64,000 bases of DNA from MED-G105 sp965263305 (GTDB lineage: Bacteria; Pseudomonadota; Alphaproteobacteria; Caulobacterales; Parvularculaceae), in assembly GCA_965263305.1 (NCBI GenBank), contig OZ253666.1, positions 2,728,001-2,792,000 of the forward strand, in the 5' to 3' direction. The notes beneath the pieces are model-generated. The model saw nothing but the letters and a program-made list of their open reading frames with translations. It was not told the DNA's origin and searched no databases. A program made the translations under genes and the position numbers. Shown piece by piece: positions 15,728 through 24,847 of the stretch. Each line of letters begins with the position of its first letter. Within the stretch, counting starts at the first letter, position 1.

Positions 15728-17347
15728 CTAGCGCAGACCCCTGCGGTCCTTCAAAATTTGGTGAGCGGCGTTGTGCCCGGGGGCGCCGGTAACGCCGCCG
15801 CCCGGATGGGCGCCGCTGCCGCACATGTAAAGACCCTTAATGGGCGACCGGTATGCACCGGCGCCAAGAATGGGGCGTGCAGAAAATAATTGATCCAAAC
15901 CCATCTTCCCATGGAAGATATCGCCGCCGATGAGGCTAAATTTCTCCTCCAGATCAAGGGGCGATAAAACCTGCTGCCCGACGATCGATGCTTTGAAGCC
16001 AGGCGCCCAATGCTCGACCGTTTCAAAAATGTGGGCGGCGGCCTCGTCACGCGCCTCGTCCCAGGAGCGTCCATCGGGTAGGGCGTACATGAATTGCTGA
16101 CAGAACAGGCTTGCCACATGGCGCCCTGGCGGCGCCAAGCTGTCATCCAGCGTTGATGGAACGAGCATTTCAATGATGGGCTCGTCCGACCACCCCTTTT
16201 CCCGCGCGCTTGACCACGCCCGATCCATATAAGCCAAATTCGGCGCGAGCACGATACCCGATGTCATCACACCGTCATGGTCCGGCGCATGGCGAAAACG
16301 AGGCAACGCTTCGAGGGCGACGTTAATGCGAAAAGTCGCCGAATGCGATTTATAGGCCTTGATGCGATCGCGGAAATCTTCCGGCAATTCTTCGCTATCC
16401 GTCATCTGTTCGTAGAGAATCTTAGGGTGGACATTCGCCGCGACGATGGGCGCGGTGATTGTTTTATCGTCGATGACAACGCCCCGAGCGCGCCCATTCT
16501 CCACGATGATCTTTTCCACCGGGGTATCGGTTCTGATGTCCACGCCCTTTTCCTCGCAGGCGCGGCGCATAGCGGTGGTGATCGCCCCCATGCCGCCGAC
16601 AGCGTGACCCCAGGCGCCGCGAACCCCCGCTGCTTCGCCAAAGACGTGATGCAATAAAACGTAAGCGGAACATGGCTCATAGGGGGAGGCAAAATGCCCT
16701 ACGATTGCGTCAAAGCCGTATAACGCTTTGACGATGTCATGCTCGAAATACTGATCCAGGATCTCTCCGGCCGATTTCGTGAAAAAACCAAAGAGATCCC
16801 GTTGTGTTTCAAGGGGCAGCTTGGCGGCGATCCGACCCGTGTTGAGAAGGGCGAGAATATCGTTGAGGCCGCCGCCGGCATTCGGGGGGGCAATCAACAA
16901 AAACTGTCGGAGGCAATCCACGACATTTTTCAAACGCGCCTCAAAACGGGGGTAGGCCCGAGCGTCCGCTTCCGAATGGCGGGCGATTTCCCGCAGGGTC
17001 AAACCGTCTCGACCAGAGAGGATATGACCATCCTCATAGGGAAGGAAGTTATCGACCTTGCGCAGCACCACTTGAAGGCCATGATCATACAACGCCATGT
17101 CGTTGATGACTTTGGGTTGCAAGAGGGAGACGGTGTACGAAGCGACAGAATTGCGGAACCCTGGGTGAAACTCTTCAGTAATCGCCGCCCCGCCAACGAC
17201 GGGGTTTTTCTCAAGGACGCAGGTCTTTAGCCCCTTCTGTGCGAGATAGAACGCGCAGGTCAGGCCATTGTGACCGCCGCCAACGATAATGGCGTCATAT
17301 GAATTTGGTATGGGCTGTGAAATGGGTTCGGGCGGAGTAGTGATCAT
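15728..17347 (-). CDS. FAD-dependent oxidoreductase, PYROXD2/phytoene dehydrogenase-like
   Basis: 539 residues. The N-terminal dinucleotide-binding motif is VGGGHNGLTCAFYLA (about residues 22-36) followed by VLEKNPVVGGAA. The C-terminal flavin motif is GLYMCGSGAHPGGGVTGAPG, diagnostic of the CrtI/PYROXD2 branch. No carotenoid genes are nearby, so a PYROXD2-like oxidoreductase of unknown substrate is more likely than a phytoene desaturase. It stands alone, convergent with the C45 gene. Confidence 0.87.
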   Translation of the reverse strand: MITTPPEPISQPIPNSYDAIIVGGGHNGLTCAFYLAQKGLKTCVLEKNPVVGGAAITEEFHPGFRNSVASYTVSLLQPKVINDMALYDHGLQVVLRKVDNFLPYEDGHILSGRDGLTLREIARHSEADARAYPRFEARLKNVVDCLRQFLLIAPPNAGGGLNDILALLNTGRIAAKLPLETQRDLFGFFTKSAGEILDQYFEHDIVKALYGFDAIVGHFASPYEPCSAYVLLHHVFGEAAGVRGAWGHAVGGMGAITTAMRRACEEKGVDIRTDTPVEKIIVENGRARGVVIDDKTITAPIVAANVHPKILYEQMTDSEELPEDFRDRIKAYKSHSATFRINVALEALPRFRHAPDHDGVMTSGIVLAPNLAYMDRAWSSAREKGWSDEPIIEMLVPSTLDDSLAPPGRHVASLFCQQFMYALPDGRSWDEARDEAAAHIFETVEHWAPGFKASIVGQQVLSPLDLEEKFSLIGGDIFHGKMGLDQLFSARPILGAGAYRSPIKGLYMCGSGAHPGGGVTGAPGHNAAHQILKDRRGLR

Positions 17348-17505
17348 CTACTCCGCCTTACCTGACTTCGATAGAGTTGGCTATGCGCCCACCCTGTAAA
17401 GCGAAACGCGGTTAGGGGGTATTTGGGAGAGCCGCGCTTCAATTATCAAAGCCATTTGGTGTCGAGCGCCGTTTTCGCCGCTCGTTTTGTTGATGGGCGT
17501 GTGCC

Positions 17506-17841
17506 CTATGACGGATCCAGGATGTTTAGCGGCAGCATATCGACGTTGACCGGATCAATATCGTTAATCTCCGGATCATCGACCAGGGGATCGGTCTCCA
17601 AATTGGTGAAGGCGGTCGCAAAGCCTGACCCCAGCTGCAATGCTGCAGCATCCGCTGAAATTGGGTCTGGCAAGGGATCAGCCATCCTTGTCGGCGGTGG
17701 TGGTGGGTCGGGCGGTTGCGGTGGATCCACGATAAACGGTGGATCGTTATCTGAACAAGCTGCAACCAGAAGCATGGCGGCCACCGTGAGCAGGTGCCCT
17801 GCGACGAACGTTCTGCGTGAGTGGGAATTTCGTTTCAACAT
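17506..17841 (-). CDS. Small proline-rich lipoprotein
   Basis: 111 residues, no recognised family. It has a signal and lipobox (HLLTVAAMLLVAAC, lipidated C29) and a proline-rich linker (DPPQPPDPPPPP), then an acidic tail rich in Asp, Pro and Leu. I chose the ATG at 17841 because AGGAG lies six to seven bases upstream; a TTG at 17847 is in frame. It lies 10 bp after the DUF4331 gene and is probably its operon partner on the cell surface or in the periplasm. Confidence 0.7.
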   Translation of the reverse strand: MLKRNSHSRRTFVAGHLLTVAAMLLVAACSDNDPPFIVDPPQPPDPPPPPTRMADPLPDPISADAAALQLGSGFATAFTNLETDPLVDDPEINDIDPVNVDMLPLNILDPS

Positions 17842-17850
17842 CTGCAACTC

Positions 17851-19407
17851 CTATTGTCCCGTCGCGCCTGGGATTGGGTTGTTCAGATACGGAAACTCGT
17901 TCTGTAGTTCGCTGGCGCTAATAGGGGCGCCGTCCGTAAAGGGAACGGTACCGACTGGCGCATCTTCCGGTGTGCAAAGGCCGAGATCAGTCGGTGTACC
18001 GTTGATGGGCACAGGGTGACAAAGCGCGCCCAGAGCGACCCTCAGGACAATATCAACGACGTCATCACCTGGGCGTCGCCCATTAGGGAACCCGGCCAGG
18101 TCATCGCCAGCAACACCCAAGGCGCTCTGTGAGGCTTGCGGCGTGGGCGCAATTGAGAAATTCAATCGTTGCATTTCCGAGGGCGTTCCGTCCGCTGGCT
18201 GATTGAGGGTTGCGATACCCGTGAGAAAAGCGGCGACTAGATCGTCGCGACCAGCATTCGATGGGGCGAGAGAGGTGATATCTGTGCCCAGCGTTTGATT
18301 GACCGCGTCGCGGAACAGAATATCGATGATAGCGGGAAAGGTTGGATTTGTGACGAATGTCAGGAACTGAGTATCGAAGGCCGGTTCCGAGGCATTGAAC
18401 ATATCTTTTTGGTTCAGTCCGATGACAAGTTCGTTCACTAGCGGGTTCGATAATCGGGATCGTTGGACAAACCCACCACCATGGGCGGCCGGTTGCTCAA
18501 AAGTTGGCGTCGGGTCCTCAATCGATGCTTGCGGCAGGCTCGCGGTCATCCACCCGCCGATAATATTGTCGCCGTCATCATTCAGGCAACTGATGGGGGC
18601 CTCAATGGCGAGTGAGGTGACGTTGAATTCATCCACAACATCATCATTCGCCCTGTCTTGGGTGATCCCACCTGGGAAGGTGAAGCCTGAGGCGTCAAGG
18701 GGAACATCGCCGTCAATTGGGACAAGGTTCACAAGGTCAAAGACCGCCCCAAGGTTGACCGCGAATGCTTCTGCGCGTTGCCCGACAAAGACGCGTGCTG
18801 GCGTGGAGCAGCCCGGTATCGTGAAGTCAAAGACAAATTGATCGGCATATAGATCATAATCCGGGACCGTGTTCGTCCCGACATTGTCTAATGGTTTCTG
18901 GAATGTGCCGACGAGCGTACGCTCGCCAGTGCGTCGATCTCCAGTAACCACATAAAGATCATACTCTTCGGTTTCGCCGAGTGTCGCGGCGTTGGGGCCC
19001 GTGACCGCGCCAGCATAGCGCAGGGCGATCGGCACTTCCTCGCCGTCAATATTGAGCGTCACGCCAGTGTCATTGACGAGGTCGTTATTGAAATCGAACT
19101 GGAATGTCAGATCTTCTAAAGCGTCACCGTCAACGTCGATATGGATTTCATAAAGAGCATCCGGGTCCATGGTGAAGTAGTTTGGCCCCCCATAGGGCGC
19201 TTGGAGAGGTTGGTAGTTCGAGATGAATGTTACAAATCCGTCGCGGCCCGGCTCATAGCTGCGGAACATGTACAAGTCAGTGCCATCTACTTTTGGCGTT
19301 TCCGTGATCGCGGGCGCCTCACGGTGGCTCGAGGCGGAAACCGGCGTACTAGCGATGACGCTCATCGCCATTAAAGGCGCTGTTAAGAGCGCGCTTTTCA
19401 ATGTCAT
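17851..19407 (-). CDS. DUF4331 domain-containing exported protein
   Basis: 518 residues. A signal peptide (cleavage likely after TPVSA near residue 25) is followed by the family-defining SSHREAPAITETPKVDGTDLYMFRSYEPGRD stretch, shown here only by its first residues SSHREAPAI and DGTDLYMF. The body is rich in Asp and Asn with calcium-binding-like DVDGDALEDL. DUF4331 proteins are exported and of unknown function, often encoded near ECF sigma-factor systems. Downstream is the small lipoprotein; divergent is a DUF4198 gene; an ECF sigma-ChrR pair follows. Confidence 0.88.
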   Translation of the reverse strand: MTLKSALLTAPLMAMSVIASTPVSASSHREAPAITETPKVDGTDLYMFRSYEPGRDGFVTFISNYQPLQAPYGGPNYFTMDPDALYEIHIDVDGDALEDLTFQFDFNNDLVNDTGVTLNIDGEEVPIALRYAGAVTGPNAATLGETEEYDLYVVTGDRRTGERTLVGTFQKPLDNVGTNTVPDYDLYADQFVFDFTIPGCSTPARVFVGQRAEAFAVNLGAVFDLVNLVPIDGDVPLDASGFTFPGGITQDRANDDVVDEFNVTSLAIEAPISCLNDDGDNIIGGWMTASLPQASIEDPTPTFEQPAAHGGGFVQRSRLSNPLVNELVIGLNQKDMFNASEPAFDTQFLTFVTNPTFPAIIDILFRDAVNQTLGTDITSLAPSNAGRDDLVAAFLTGIATLNQPADGTPSEMQRLNFSIAPTPQASQSALGVAGDDLAGFPNGRRPGDDVVDIVLRVALGALCHPVPINGTPTDLGLCTPEDAPVGTVPFTDGAPISASELQNEFPYLNNPIPGATGQ

Positions 19408-19582
19408 TGTTTTGACCTTTCAAAAGGAACAGTTGAGAAATCGCGCTGTCAAACGCGTCAGAACCTACGCTGGCCAATCTGGGTTTGGTGCAGCCGGAAA
19501 TTTCTTTTTCTATTCGTGCACCTTTTGGATGCTCCTGCGCGTAGTTTTTAGTTGTCGTGTAATTTCAACCTAAGAAAATCGC

Positions 19583-20470
19583 GTGTTCAGAAAAATTATC
19601 TCTCTTATTGTCTTGCAGTTCACCGTCATCAATGGCGCGAACGCCCATGATGCCTGGATTGTGCCAACGCCGATTGGCCGCGATGGCGGCGGTGCGTTTG
19701 ATGTTTCCTTTGCGATTGGTCACGGTGGGGAAGCCCGCGTTTGGCCGGCATTGCCGGACCATGTCTTGGCCTTTTATTCCATCAGCGCCGAAGGTCGTGA
19801 GAGTCACTTGTCGGCGATTGACATTCAACAAGCACGGTCTTCGAAACGGATAGAGACAGGATCGTCAGATATCCAGATAATCGCTCTAGACACCTTTCGT
19901 CATGATAATGTTCTTGAGGCCGATAAATTTAACGCCTACGTGAAAGAAGAGGGAATCAAGCCAATAGAAGAATTTCGGTTCGTCCAAGGATTAACGAACA
20001 TCGACGGGCGCGAAAAGTACTCCCGCCACTTTAAAGCAATTGCCACGGCGCATACTGAGTATGACGGTGAAAGGAACGGTGATTACGATACTACCTTCAT
20101 ATTAAGGCCGATTGGTCAATTGCTGGAGATCGTACCAGAAAGAAATCCGCTGAATAAAAACACTTGCGACACGCTGCCGTTAAGGGTTTTTTACCGGGGC
20201 CGTCCGCTTCCTGAAGCAACGATCCATATCAATGCGCTTGAAAACGATACCGCGCCATCAAAAATCAAAACTAATGCCGAGGGACGTGCGTTTGTAGAAA
20301 CACGTCCTGAGGGCCGATGGTATGCCCATGTTGCTTGGGCGGATGTGGTAAATGCGATTGAGCCAGACGGCGCCTACATGACGGCGTTTGCAAGTCTCAG
20401 CATTGACAGCAATGATGTTTTAGATCGAGCGATCGGAGCTCCGTGTCTTTCGAAAGAGAGTAAGCTATAA
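19583..20470 (+). CDS. DUF4198 exported protein (NikM-like)
   Basis: 295 residues from a GTG at 19583. A signal peptide (MFRKIISLIVLQFTVINGANA) gives a mature N-terminus starting HDAWIVP, the usual start of DUF4198/NikM-like proteins, in which the first histidine can bind metal. A second, carboxypeptidase-regulatory-like beta domain is visible from about residue 180 (LPLRVFYRGRPLPEATIHI, TNAEGRAFVETRPEGRWYAHV). Members are linked to metal uptake or act as periplasmic accessory proteins. It is divergent from the DUF4331 gene and 261 bp upstream of the ECF sigma gene. Confidence 0.82.
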   Translation: MFRKIISLIVLQFTVINGANAHDAWIVPTPIGRDGGGAFDVSFAIGHGGEARVWPALPDHVLAFYSISAEGRESHLSAIDIQQARSSKRIETGSSDIQIIALDTFRHDNVLEADKFNAYVKEEGIKPIEEFRFVQGLTNIDGREKYSRHFKAIATAHTEYDGERNGDYDTTFILRPIGQLLEIVPERNPLNKNTCDTLPLRVFYRGRPLPEATIHINALENDTAPSKIKTNAEGRAFVETRPEGRWYAHVAWADVVNAIEPDGAYMTAFASLSIDSNDVLDRAIGAPCLSKESKL

Positions 20471-20731
20471 CGCTATTTACATTGGTTTTTTAATTTCAAT
20501 ATACGGAATAAAAGTGCGTCAGCGCCGGCGTGTCTCTGTCGAAATTTCTCGTGAACCCATCGCTGTCTCAGTGCGCTGAAATACAAATTGTGTCGTAAGT
20601 TTTGTTAGGAGGACGGAAAAAGGAGCAATACAATCCTTTCGCTGGAAAAATTTGTAGGTATCGTTATTAATGAAGAAGCAAATAGCTTTTTCAATAACGT
20701 CGGTTCATTCGTCGAAAGGGATTCCAAAGAG

Positions 20732-21298
20732 GTGATTTCGGACGGGGCGAATTCATCGCAAGATGAAAATACTCAACTGTTGATGCAGGTGAAAAATGGA
20801 GGCTGCGAGGATGCATTTCAGCGCCTCTACGAGTTTTACTATCCCCGTCTTCGCATCTTCATGGGTAAAAGGAATGTCGATGAACGCACGGCTCAGGACC
20901 TCGCTCAAGAGGTCATGATAAAGGTGTGGTGTAAAAGCGATCAATTTGACCCATCGCGCGCGAATGCAGGCGCATGGATTTTTACGATCGCCCGAAACCT
21001 TCTGATTGATCGGGTGCGGCAAGAGAAAAGACGTCAAATTGATATCGAAGACCCGTTGTTTCAATTGGATGCCCCACCATCAGCGGAACAATCCGCAATC
21101 GCCAAGAGTGATAAAAGTGTGATTTCAGAGGCGCTACACGAGCTTCCGCCTGATCAGGAAAGGATATTGCGATTGAGCTTTATTCACGGGAAAAAGTCTC
21201 GTGAGATCGCCGAAGAAATGGCCATGCCATTGAATACGGTGAAATCAAAAATTAGGCGCGGCGTGCAGATATTACGCCGATCAATGGAGACGCTCTAA
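20732..21298 (+). CDS. rpoE: ECF RNA polymerase sigma factor (RpoE, ECF11-like)
   Basis: 188 residues: sigma region 2 at about 25-95 (FQRLYEFYYPRLRIFMGKRN, RTAQDLAQEVMIKVW, AWIFTIARNLLIDRVR) and region 4 at about 130-185 (LHELPPDQERILRLSFIHGK, SREIAEEMAMPLNTVKSKIR). With a ChrR anti-sigma gene directly after it, this matches the singlet-oxygen-responsive RpoE of Rhodobacter. The start is a GTG at 20732 with a GAAAGGG about 11 bp upstream. The frame stays open for about 25 codons further upstream without a standard start codon. I see no clear TGATCC-type autoregulatory promoter. Confidence 0.9.
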   Translation: MISDGANSSQDENTQLLMQVKNGGCEDAFQRLYEFYYPRLRIFMGKRNVDERTAQDLAQEVMIKVWCKSDQFDPSRANAGAWIFTIARNLLIDRVRQEKRRQIDIEDPLFQLDAPPSAEQSAIAKSDKSVISEALHELPPDQERILRLSFIHGKKSREIAEEMAMPLNTVKSKIRRGVQILRRSMETL

Positions 21299-21973
21299 GT
21301 GGCCGAACATCATATTCCTCTTGATTGGTTGTCGGCCTATGCCATCGGCGAGGTCGACGAACCCACAGCGACGCTCATCGCCGCCCATCTGACATTTTGC
21401 GCCGAATGTCGATCGACCCTGGACGAATTGGAATTGCTAGGCGGCGCCCTTTTGGATTCGATTGATCCCGGTGACGAAAATCAGGGCTTGACCGCTGATG
21501 TTTCTGACGTCGTCTCAATGCCTAAGGAGTCGATCAATGAGCCAACACGAATTCAGGCGCCCGAAGGGAGCCTTTCAAAGATAGCGCCGCGCCCGCTTAT
21601 TGACTTTGTGTACGCCAAAAGTGGCGTGACTGAGATTGAGCGCTTGCCTTGGCAGCCCTATGCGCCGGGTATAAAACGCGCCATCTTAACGAAAAGCGGT
21701 CGCGGTTCGATGTCCCGCCTGATTAAGGCAAAGCCCGGGTCGCAATTTCCTCATCATGATCATGGATCTGATGAGATGACGATTATTTTACAAGGCGCCT
21801 ATCGTGATCATACGGCGACCTATGCGGTGGGGGATGTCCAATGCATTGGGGAGAACCAGCCCCATCGGCCCGCCATTGTCGGGGACGAGGTGTGCATTGG
21901 TTTCGTGGTCTCCGAAAAGCCACCCATTCCGACGGGCATCATTGCGAAACTTGTCCAAAAACTCATTGGATAG
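21299..21973 (+). CDS. chrR: ChrR-type zinc anti-sigma factor
   Basis: 224 residues. An N-terminal zinc anti-sigma domain has ligands H5, H30, C34 and C37 (AAHLTFCAECRSTL), matching the H-H-C-C set of Rhodobacter ChrR offset by one. A C-terminal cupin domain carries metal-ligand candidates H152/H153, H155, E159 (FPHHDHGSDEMTIILQG) and H189. It should hold RpoE inactive until singlet oxygen or organic peroxide causes release. The GTG start follows the sigma stop with no gap, so stoichiometric coupled translation is expected. Confidence 0.92.
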   Translation: MAEHHIPLDWLSAYAIGEVDEPTATLIAAHLTFCAECRSTLDELELLGGALLDSIDPGDENQGLTADVSDVVSMPKESINEPTRIQAPEGSLSKIAPRPLIDFVYAKSGVTEIERLPWQPYAPGIKRAILTKSGRGSMSRLIKAKPGSQFPHHDHGSDEMTIILQGAYRDHTATYAVGDVQCIGENQPHRPAIVGDEVCIGFVVSEKPPIPTGIIAKLVQKLIG

Positions 21974-22187
21974 TCGATATGGGCGACTGGGCCGCGTCGG
22001 GTGAGTGCCGGGTATGCGTTTCACCGCCTCGGCCAACGAATCGCCGTGACCCTATCGGGGATGGGTTTTCCCCCATGGGCGAGGCGCCCTATAGGTCTTT
22101 TTGACTTTGCCGCCGCGTCCTATTAGTCGCTCCTCATGCTCTCAACGCGTGGCGTCGCGCGAGTTTTTTGGAAGGAGACGGCATCCC

Positions 22188-22490
22188 ATGCAAATGGTCG
22201 CCTATATTATAAATCAAGTGATCAGCATCTATATCTTCGTGATCTTCATCTCGGTCGTCATGAGCTGGTTGTTCCAATTTGGCGTGATCAATATGGGTAA
22301 CAACCTCGTGGCCGCCATTTATCGGACTTGCAATATGGTAACGGAGCCGCTGTTGACGCCAATCCGGAACATGCTGCCCAATATGGGGGGCATTGATTTT
22401 TCGCCCTTGGTATTGCTCATCGGCATGAATGCGCTTCAGATTGGCCTTAACGCCTATGTGTTTGGGCCTCTGATCCAGGCGGGACTCTAG
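22188..22490 (+). CDS. YggT family membrane protein
   Basis: 100 residues from the ATG at 22188, which has a good Shine-Dalgarno (GAAGGAGA at 22171-22178). Two hydrophobic helices (IINQVISIYIFVIFISVVMSW and the C-terminal SPLVLLIGMNALQIGLNAYV) flank the conserved TEPLLTPIRNMLPNMGGID segment that defines YggT/CCB3. The family has a poorly known role in membrane protein or cell division and cofactor processes. A longer frame from 22101 adds an arginine-rich non-homologous stretch. Confidence 0.88.
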   Translation: MQMVAYIINQVISIYIFVIFISVVMSWLFQFGVINMGNNLVAAIYRTCNMVTEPLLTPIRNMLPNMGGIDFSPLVLLIGMNALQIGLNAYVFGPLIQAGL

Positions 22491-22537
22491 CGGGTTGTCC
22501 CTAGACAAGGGCCCTTGCAAACAAACCTGGCGGCATC

Positions 22538-23548
22538 ATGAACAGCACCATGAATAGTGCGGCGAAGACTGGTGACGCCATGCGGCTCGCGGTTATCTTG
22601 CCATGCCACAACGAAGCGGCGGTGATCGCTGACGTTGTTCGCGATTTCCAAGCCGCGCTGCCCGAGGCCCATATTTTTGTCTACGATAATGCGTCAACGG
22701 ATGAAACGGCCGATCAAGCGACGCGCGCCGGCGCCGAGGTGCGATTTGAGGGCGTCAAAGGCAAAGGTAATGCGATGCGCCGCGCCTTTGCTGATATTGA
22801 CGCTGATATATATCTCATGGCCGATGGAGACGGGACCTATGACGCCAAAGCCGCGCGAGCACTTATCAATGTCCTCATTGATGAGGGGCTTGATATGGTG
22901 GTTGGCGCCCGTCGTGCTGATGCCGATGCCGCTTATCGTGCGGGCCATGCGATGGGCAACCAGGTCTTTAGCTATCTTTTCCGGCGCTTGTTCCGTTCGC
23001 ACTTCACCGATGTATTTAGCGGATATCGCGTGTTCTCGCGCCGCTTCGTGAAGAGTTTTCCGTTGAATGCAAAAGGATTCGATATAGAGATCGAAATGGC
23101 GACCCATTCAGCGCTGTTACGTCTGCCCACGAAGGAAATGCCGACCTCGTACGGGGCGAGGGCGGCGGGGAGCGCGAGTAAATTGCGCACCTGGCGCGAT
23201 GGGTTTGCGATATTGCGGCGGATGTTTCGTTTTCTGCGTTTGCACCGGCCGCGCTTCGTCTACGGTATCTTGGCTATGATGACGGGTTTAAATGCCATGA
23301 TCCTCGTGACCCCGGTGTTGTTGGAGTATCTTTCCACCGGCCTTGTGCCGAGGTTTCCGACGTTGATTGTGTCGGTGGCGCTTATGGTCGCGGCGGTGAT
23401 CTTTTTTGTGGTTGGCGTGATCCTAGATGCCCAGGCGCAGAATTTCGCTGAGATGAAACGCTTGGTGTATCTGCAGCAGAGCCCGCCAGCACGGGGCGCG
23501 CGGCGAACGGGGCGTGGTGATCGCGGGGAGGGCGCACGTGCCAATTGA
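22538..23548 (+). CDS. Glycosyltransferase family 2 with C-terminal membrane helices
   Basis: 336 residues. A GT-A domain (about 15-240) has the opening LAVILPCHNEAAVIADVVRD, the nucleotide-binding DNASTDET and the metal motif MADGDGTYD, then GARRADADAAYRAGH. Two transmembrane helices follow (about 243-300). This layout is shared with dolichyl/undecaprenyl-phosphate sugar transferases that load a lipid carrier with mannose, glucose or similar. The next gene, an integral membrane protein, overlaps by about 11 bp and is the likely partner that uses the lipid-linked sugar. Confidence 0.88.
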   Translation: MNSTMNSAAKTGDAMRLAVILPCHNEAAVIADVVRDFQAALPEAHIFVYDNASTDETADQATRAGAEVRFEGVKGKGNAMRRAFADIDADIYLMADGDGTYDAKAARALINVLIDEGLDMVVGARRADADAAYRAGHAMGNQVFSYLFRRLFRSHFTDVFSGYRVFSRRFVKSFPLNAKGFDIEIEMATHSALLRLPTKEMPTSYGARAAGSASKLRTWRDGFAILRRMFRFLRLHRPRFVYGILAMMTGLNAMILVTPVLLEYLSTGLVPRFPTLIVSVALMVAAVIFFVVGVILDAQAQNFAEMKRLVYLQQSPPARGARRTGRGDRGEGARAN

Positions 23549-24836
23549 CGCTGCGGCGCGCGCAACATTGTTACGAAAAGCGGGGATTGCGGTTCTCACA
23601 ATACCCATCATCGCCGTTGTTTTTACGGGCCTCCTTACCGCCGTGATGGCGCTTCCCAACGACACCATTAAGGCGAATGTTCTCGACCGACCCGAAGTTC
23701 TACTCGACCGGCGCGCCGATAATGGTAGGGTGATTGATGCTGATACGGAGTGTATTGGCTTGAGCGTTGGACTATATGACGAACTGGACGCGGAATTGCG
23801 TACTGCCCCCGGGCGTGAACAGTCGCCCGCCACTCCTTTTAGACGCGCAATAGAAGCCAAGAGCCTTTATGGGTGTACGCCATTTCTTCTATGGCTTGAA
23901 GAAGGTGCGGAACCTCCCTTGGTGAGGCCTTATTTCCGTTACTGGCACGGGCATGGGGTCTTATCCCGCCCGCTTCTATCGGTGCTGCCCTATAATGAAA
24001 TGCGCGGTGTTTTGTTCACCATCTCCGTCCTGTTGCTGGGATGGTTAGCATGGCGAATAGGCCATGATCATGACGCGTTAACGGCGTTGGCTTTTGTGGC
24101 GCCCTTTCTCGTTCTGAACGCCCATGGCTATTGGGTGGTCGCGACCAAAGCCACGACGTGGGTTTTGCTGATGGGTGCGGCGCTTCTTGCAACTCGATTG
24201 GGCCGGCGGGAGACGCCGGTGTTGCTATTTTTCGGGATTGGTGCGCTCACCGCCTTTGGCGATTTTTTAACGGCGCCGTCATTGGTTTTCGCCTTTCCGG
24301 CCCTTATTTGGTTTTTCTACGCCGCTAAGCGCCGGGGGTTGGAAAAACCGGTTGTGTCATTCGTCGCGCTTGGTGGGTTTTGGTTCATCGGTTATGCGGG
24401 GCTTTGGCTGGCAAAAATCGCCATCGCAGCCCTTGCTCTCGGTGATATGGTGTGGGCGGATGTCTTCGGCGCAATCACCATGCGCTTGCGCGGCGGGGAT
24501 GCTCAGATTGACACCTTTCTACCCGGCGCTGCGATCCTCGCTAATTTGTCGGCGTTGAAATCTGTTTGGCTCGCTATCGCTCTTGTCCTTTATGGCGTGG
24601 GCCCGGCTGCCCGCGCGCCAACAAGGGCGGCCATTGTTGGGCTGGTCCGGCGCGCACCGGTTTTCTTGCTCGTGGTTGTGGCGCCGCTTCTTTGGATGGA
24701 AACCCTGTCAAACCACTCTCAAATCCACGCGGCGTTTACCCATCTGAACTTCGCACCGCTTTTCGCGCTATTGGGATTGGCGTTGCTCCGAAAGATTGAT
24801 GATATATCCCTGCAAGCGGATCCCAATGACTGTTAA
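23538..24836 (+). CDS. Polytopic membrane protein paired with GT2 glycosyltransferase
   Basis: About 432 residues with around nine to ten hydrophobic helices. A long periplasmic-type loop between helices 1 and 2 holds RPYFRYWHGHGVLSRPLLSV, and a late loop holds HSQIHAAFTHLNFAPL. The arrangement recalls GT-C type integral membrane transferases but I cannot assign a family. The start is uncertain: GTG at 23538 has GGGGAGG six bases upstream and is preferred; GTG at 23514 is also in frame. Its overlap with the GT2 gene suggests one glycosylation unit. Confidence 0.7.
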   Translation: MPIDAAARATLLRKAGIAVLTIPIIAVVFTGLLTAVMALPNDTIKANVLDRPEVLLDRRADNGRVIDADTECIGLSVGLYDELDAELRTAPGREQSPATPFRRAIEAKSLYGCTPFLLWLEEGAEPPLVRPYFRYWHGHGVLSRPLLSVLPYNEMRGVLFTISVLLLGWLAWRIGHDHDALTALAFVAPFLVLNAHGYWVVATKATTWVLLMGAALLATRLGRRETPVLLFFGIGALTAFGDFLTAPSLVFAFPALIWFFYAAKRRGLEKPVVSFVALGGFWFIGYAGLWLAKIAIAALALGDMVWADVFGAITMRLRGGDAQIDTFLPGAAILANLSALKSVWLAIALVLYGVGPAARAPTRAAIVGLVRRAPVFLLVVVAPLLWMETLSNHSQIHAAFTHLNFAPLFALLGLALLRKIDDISLQADPNDC

Positions 24837-24847
24837 TCTGGGCTCAT

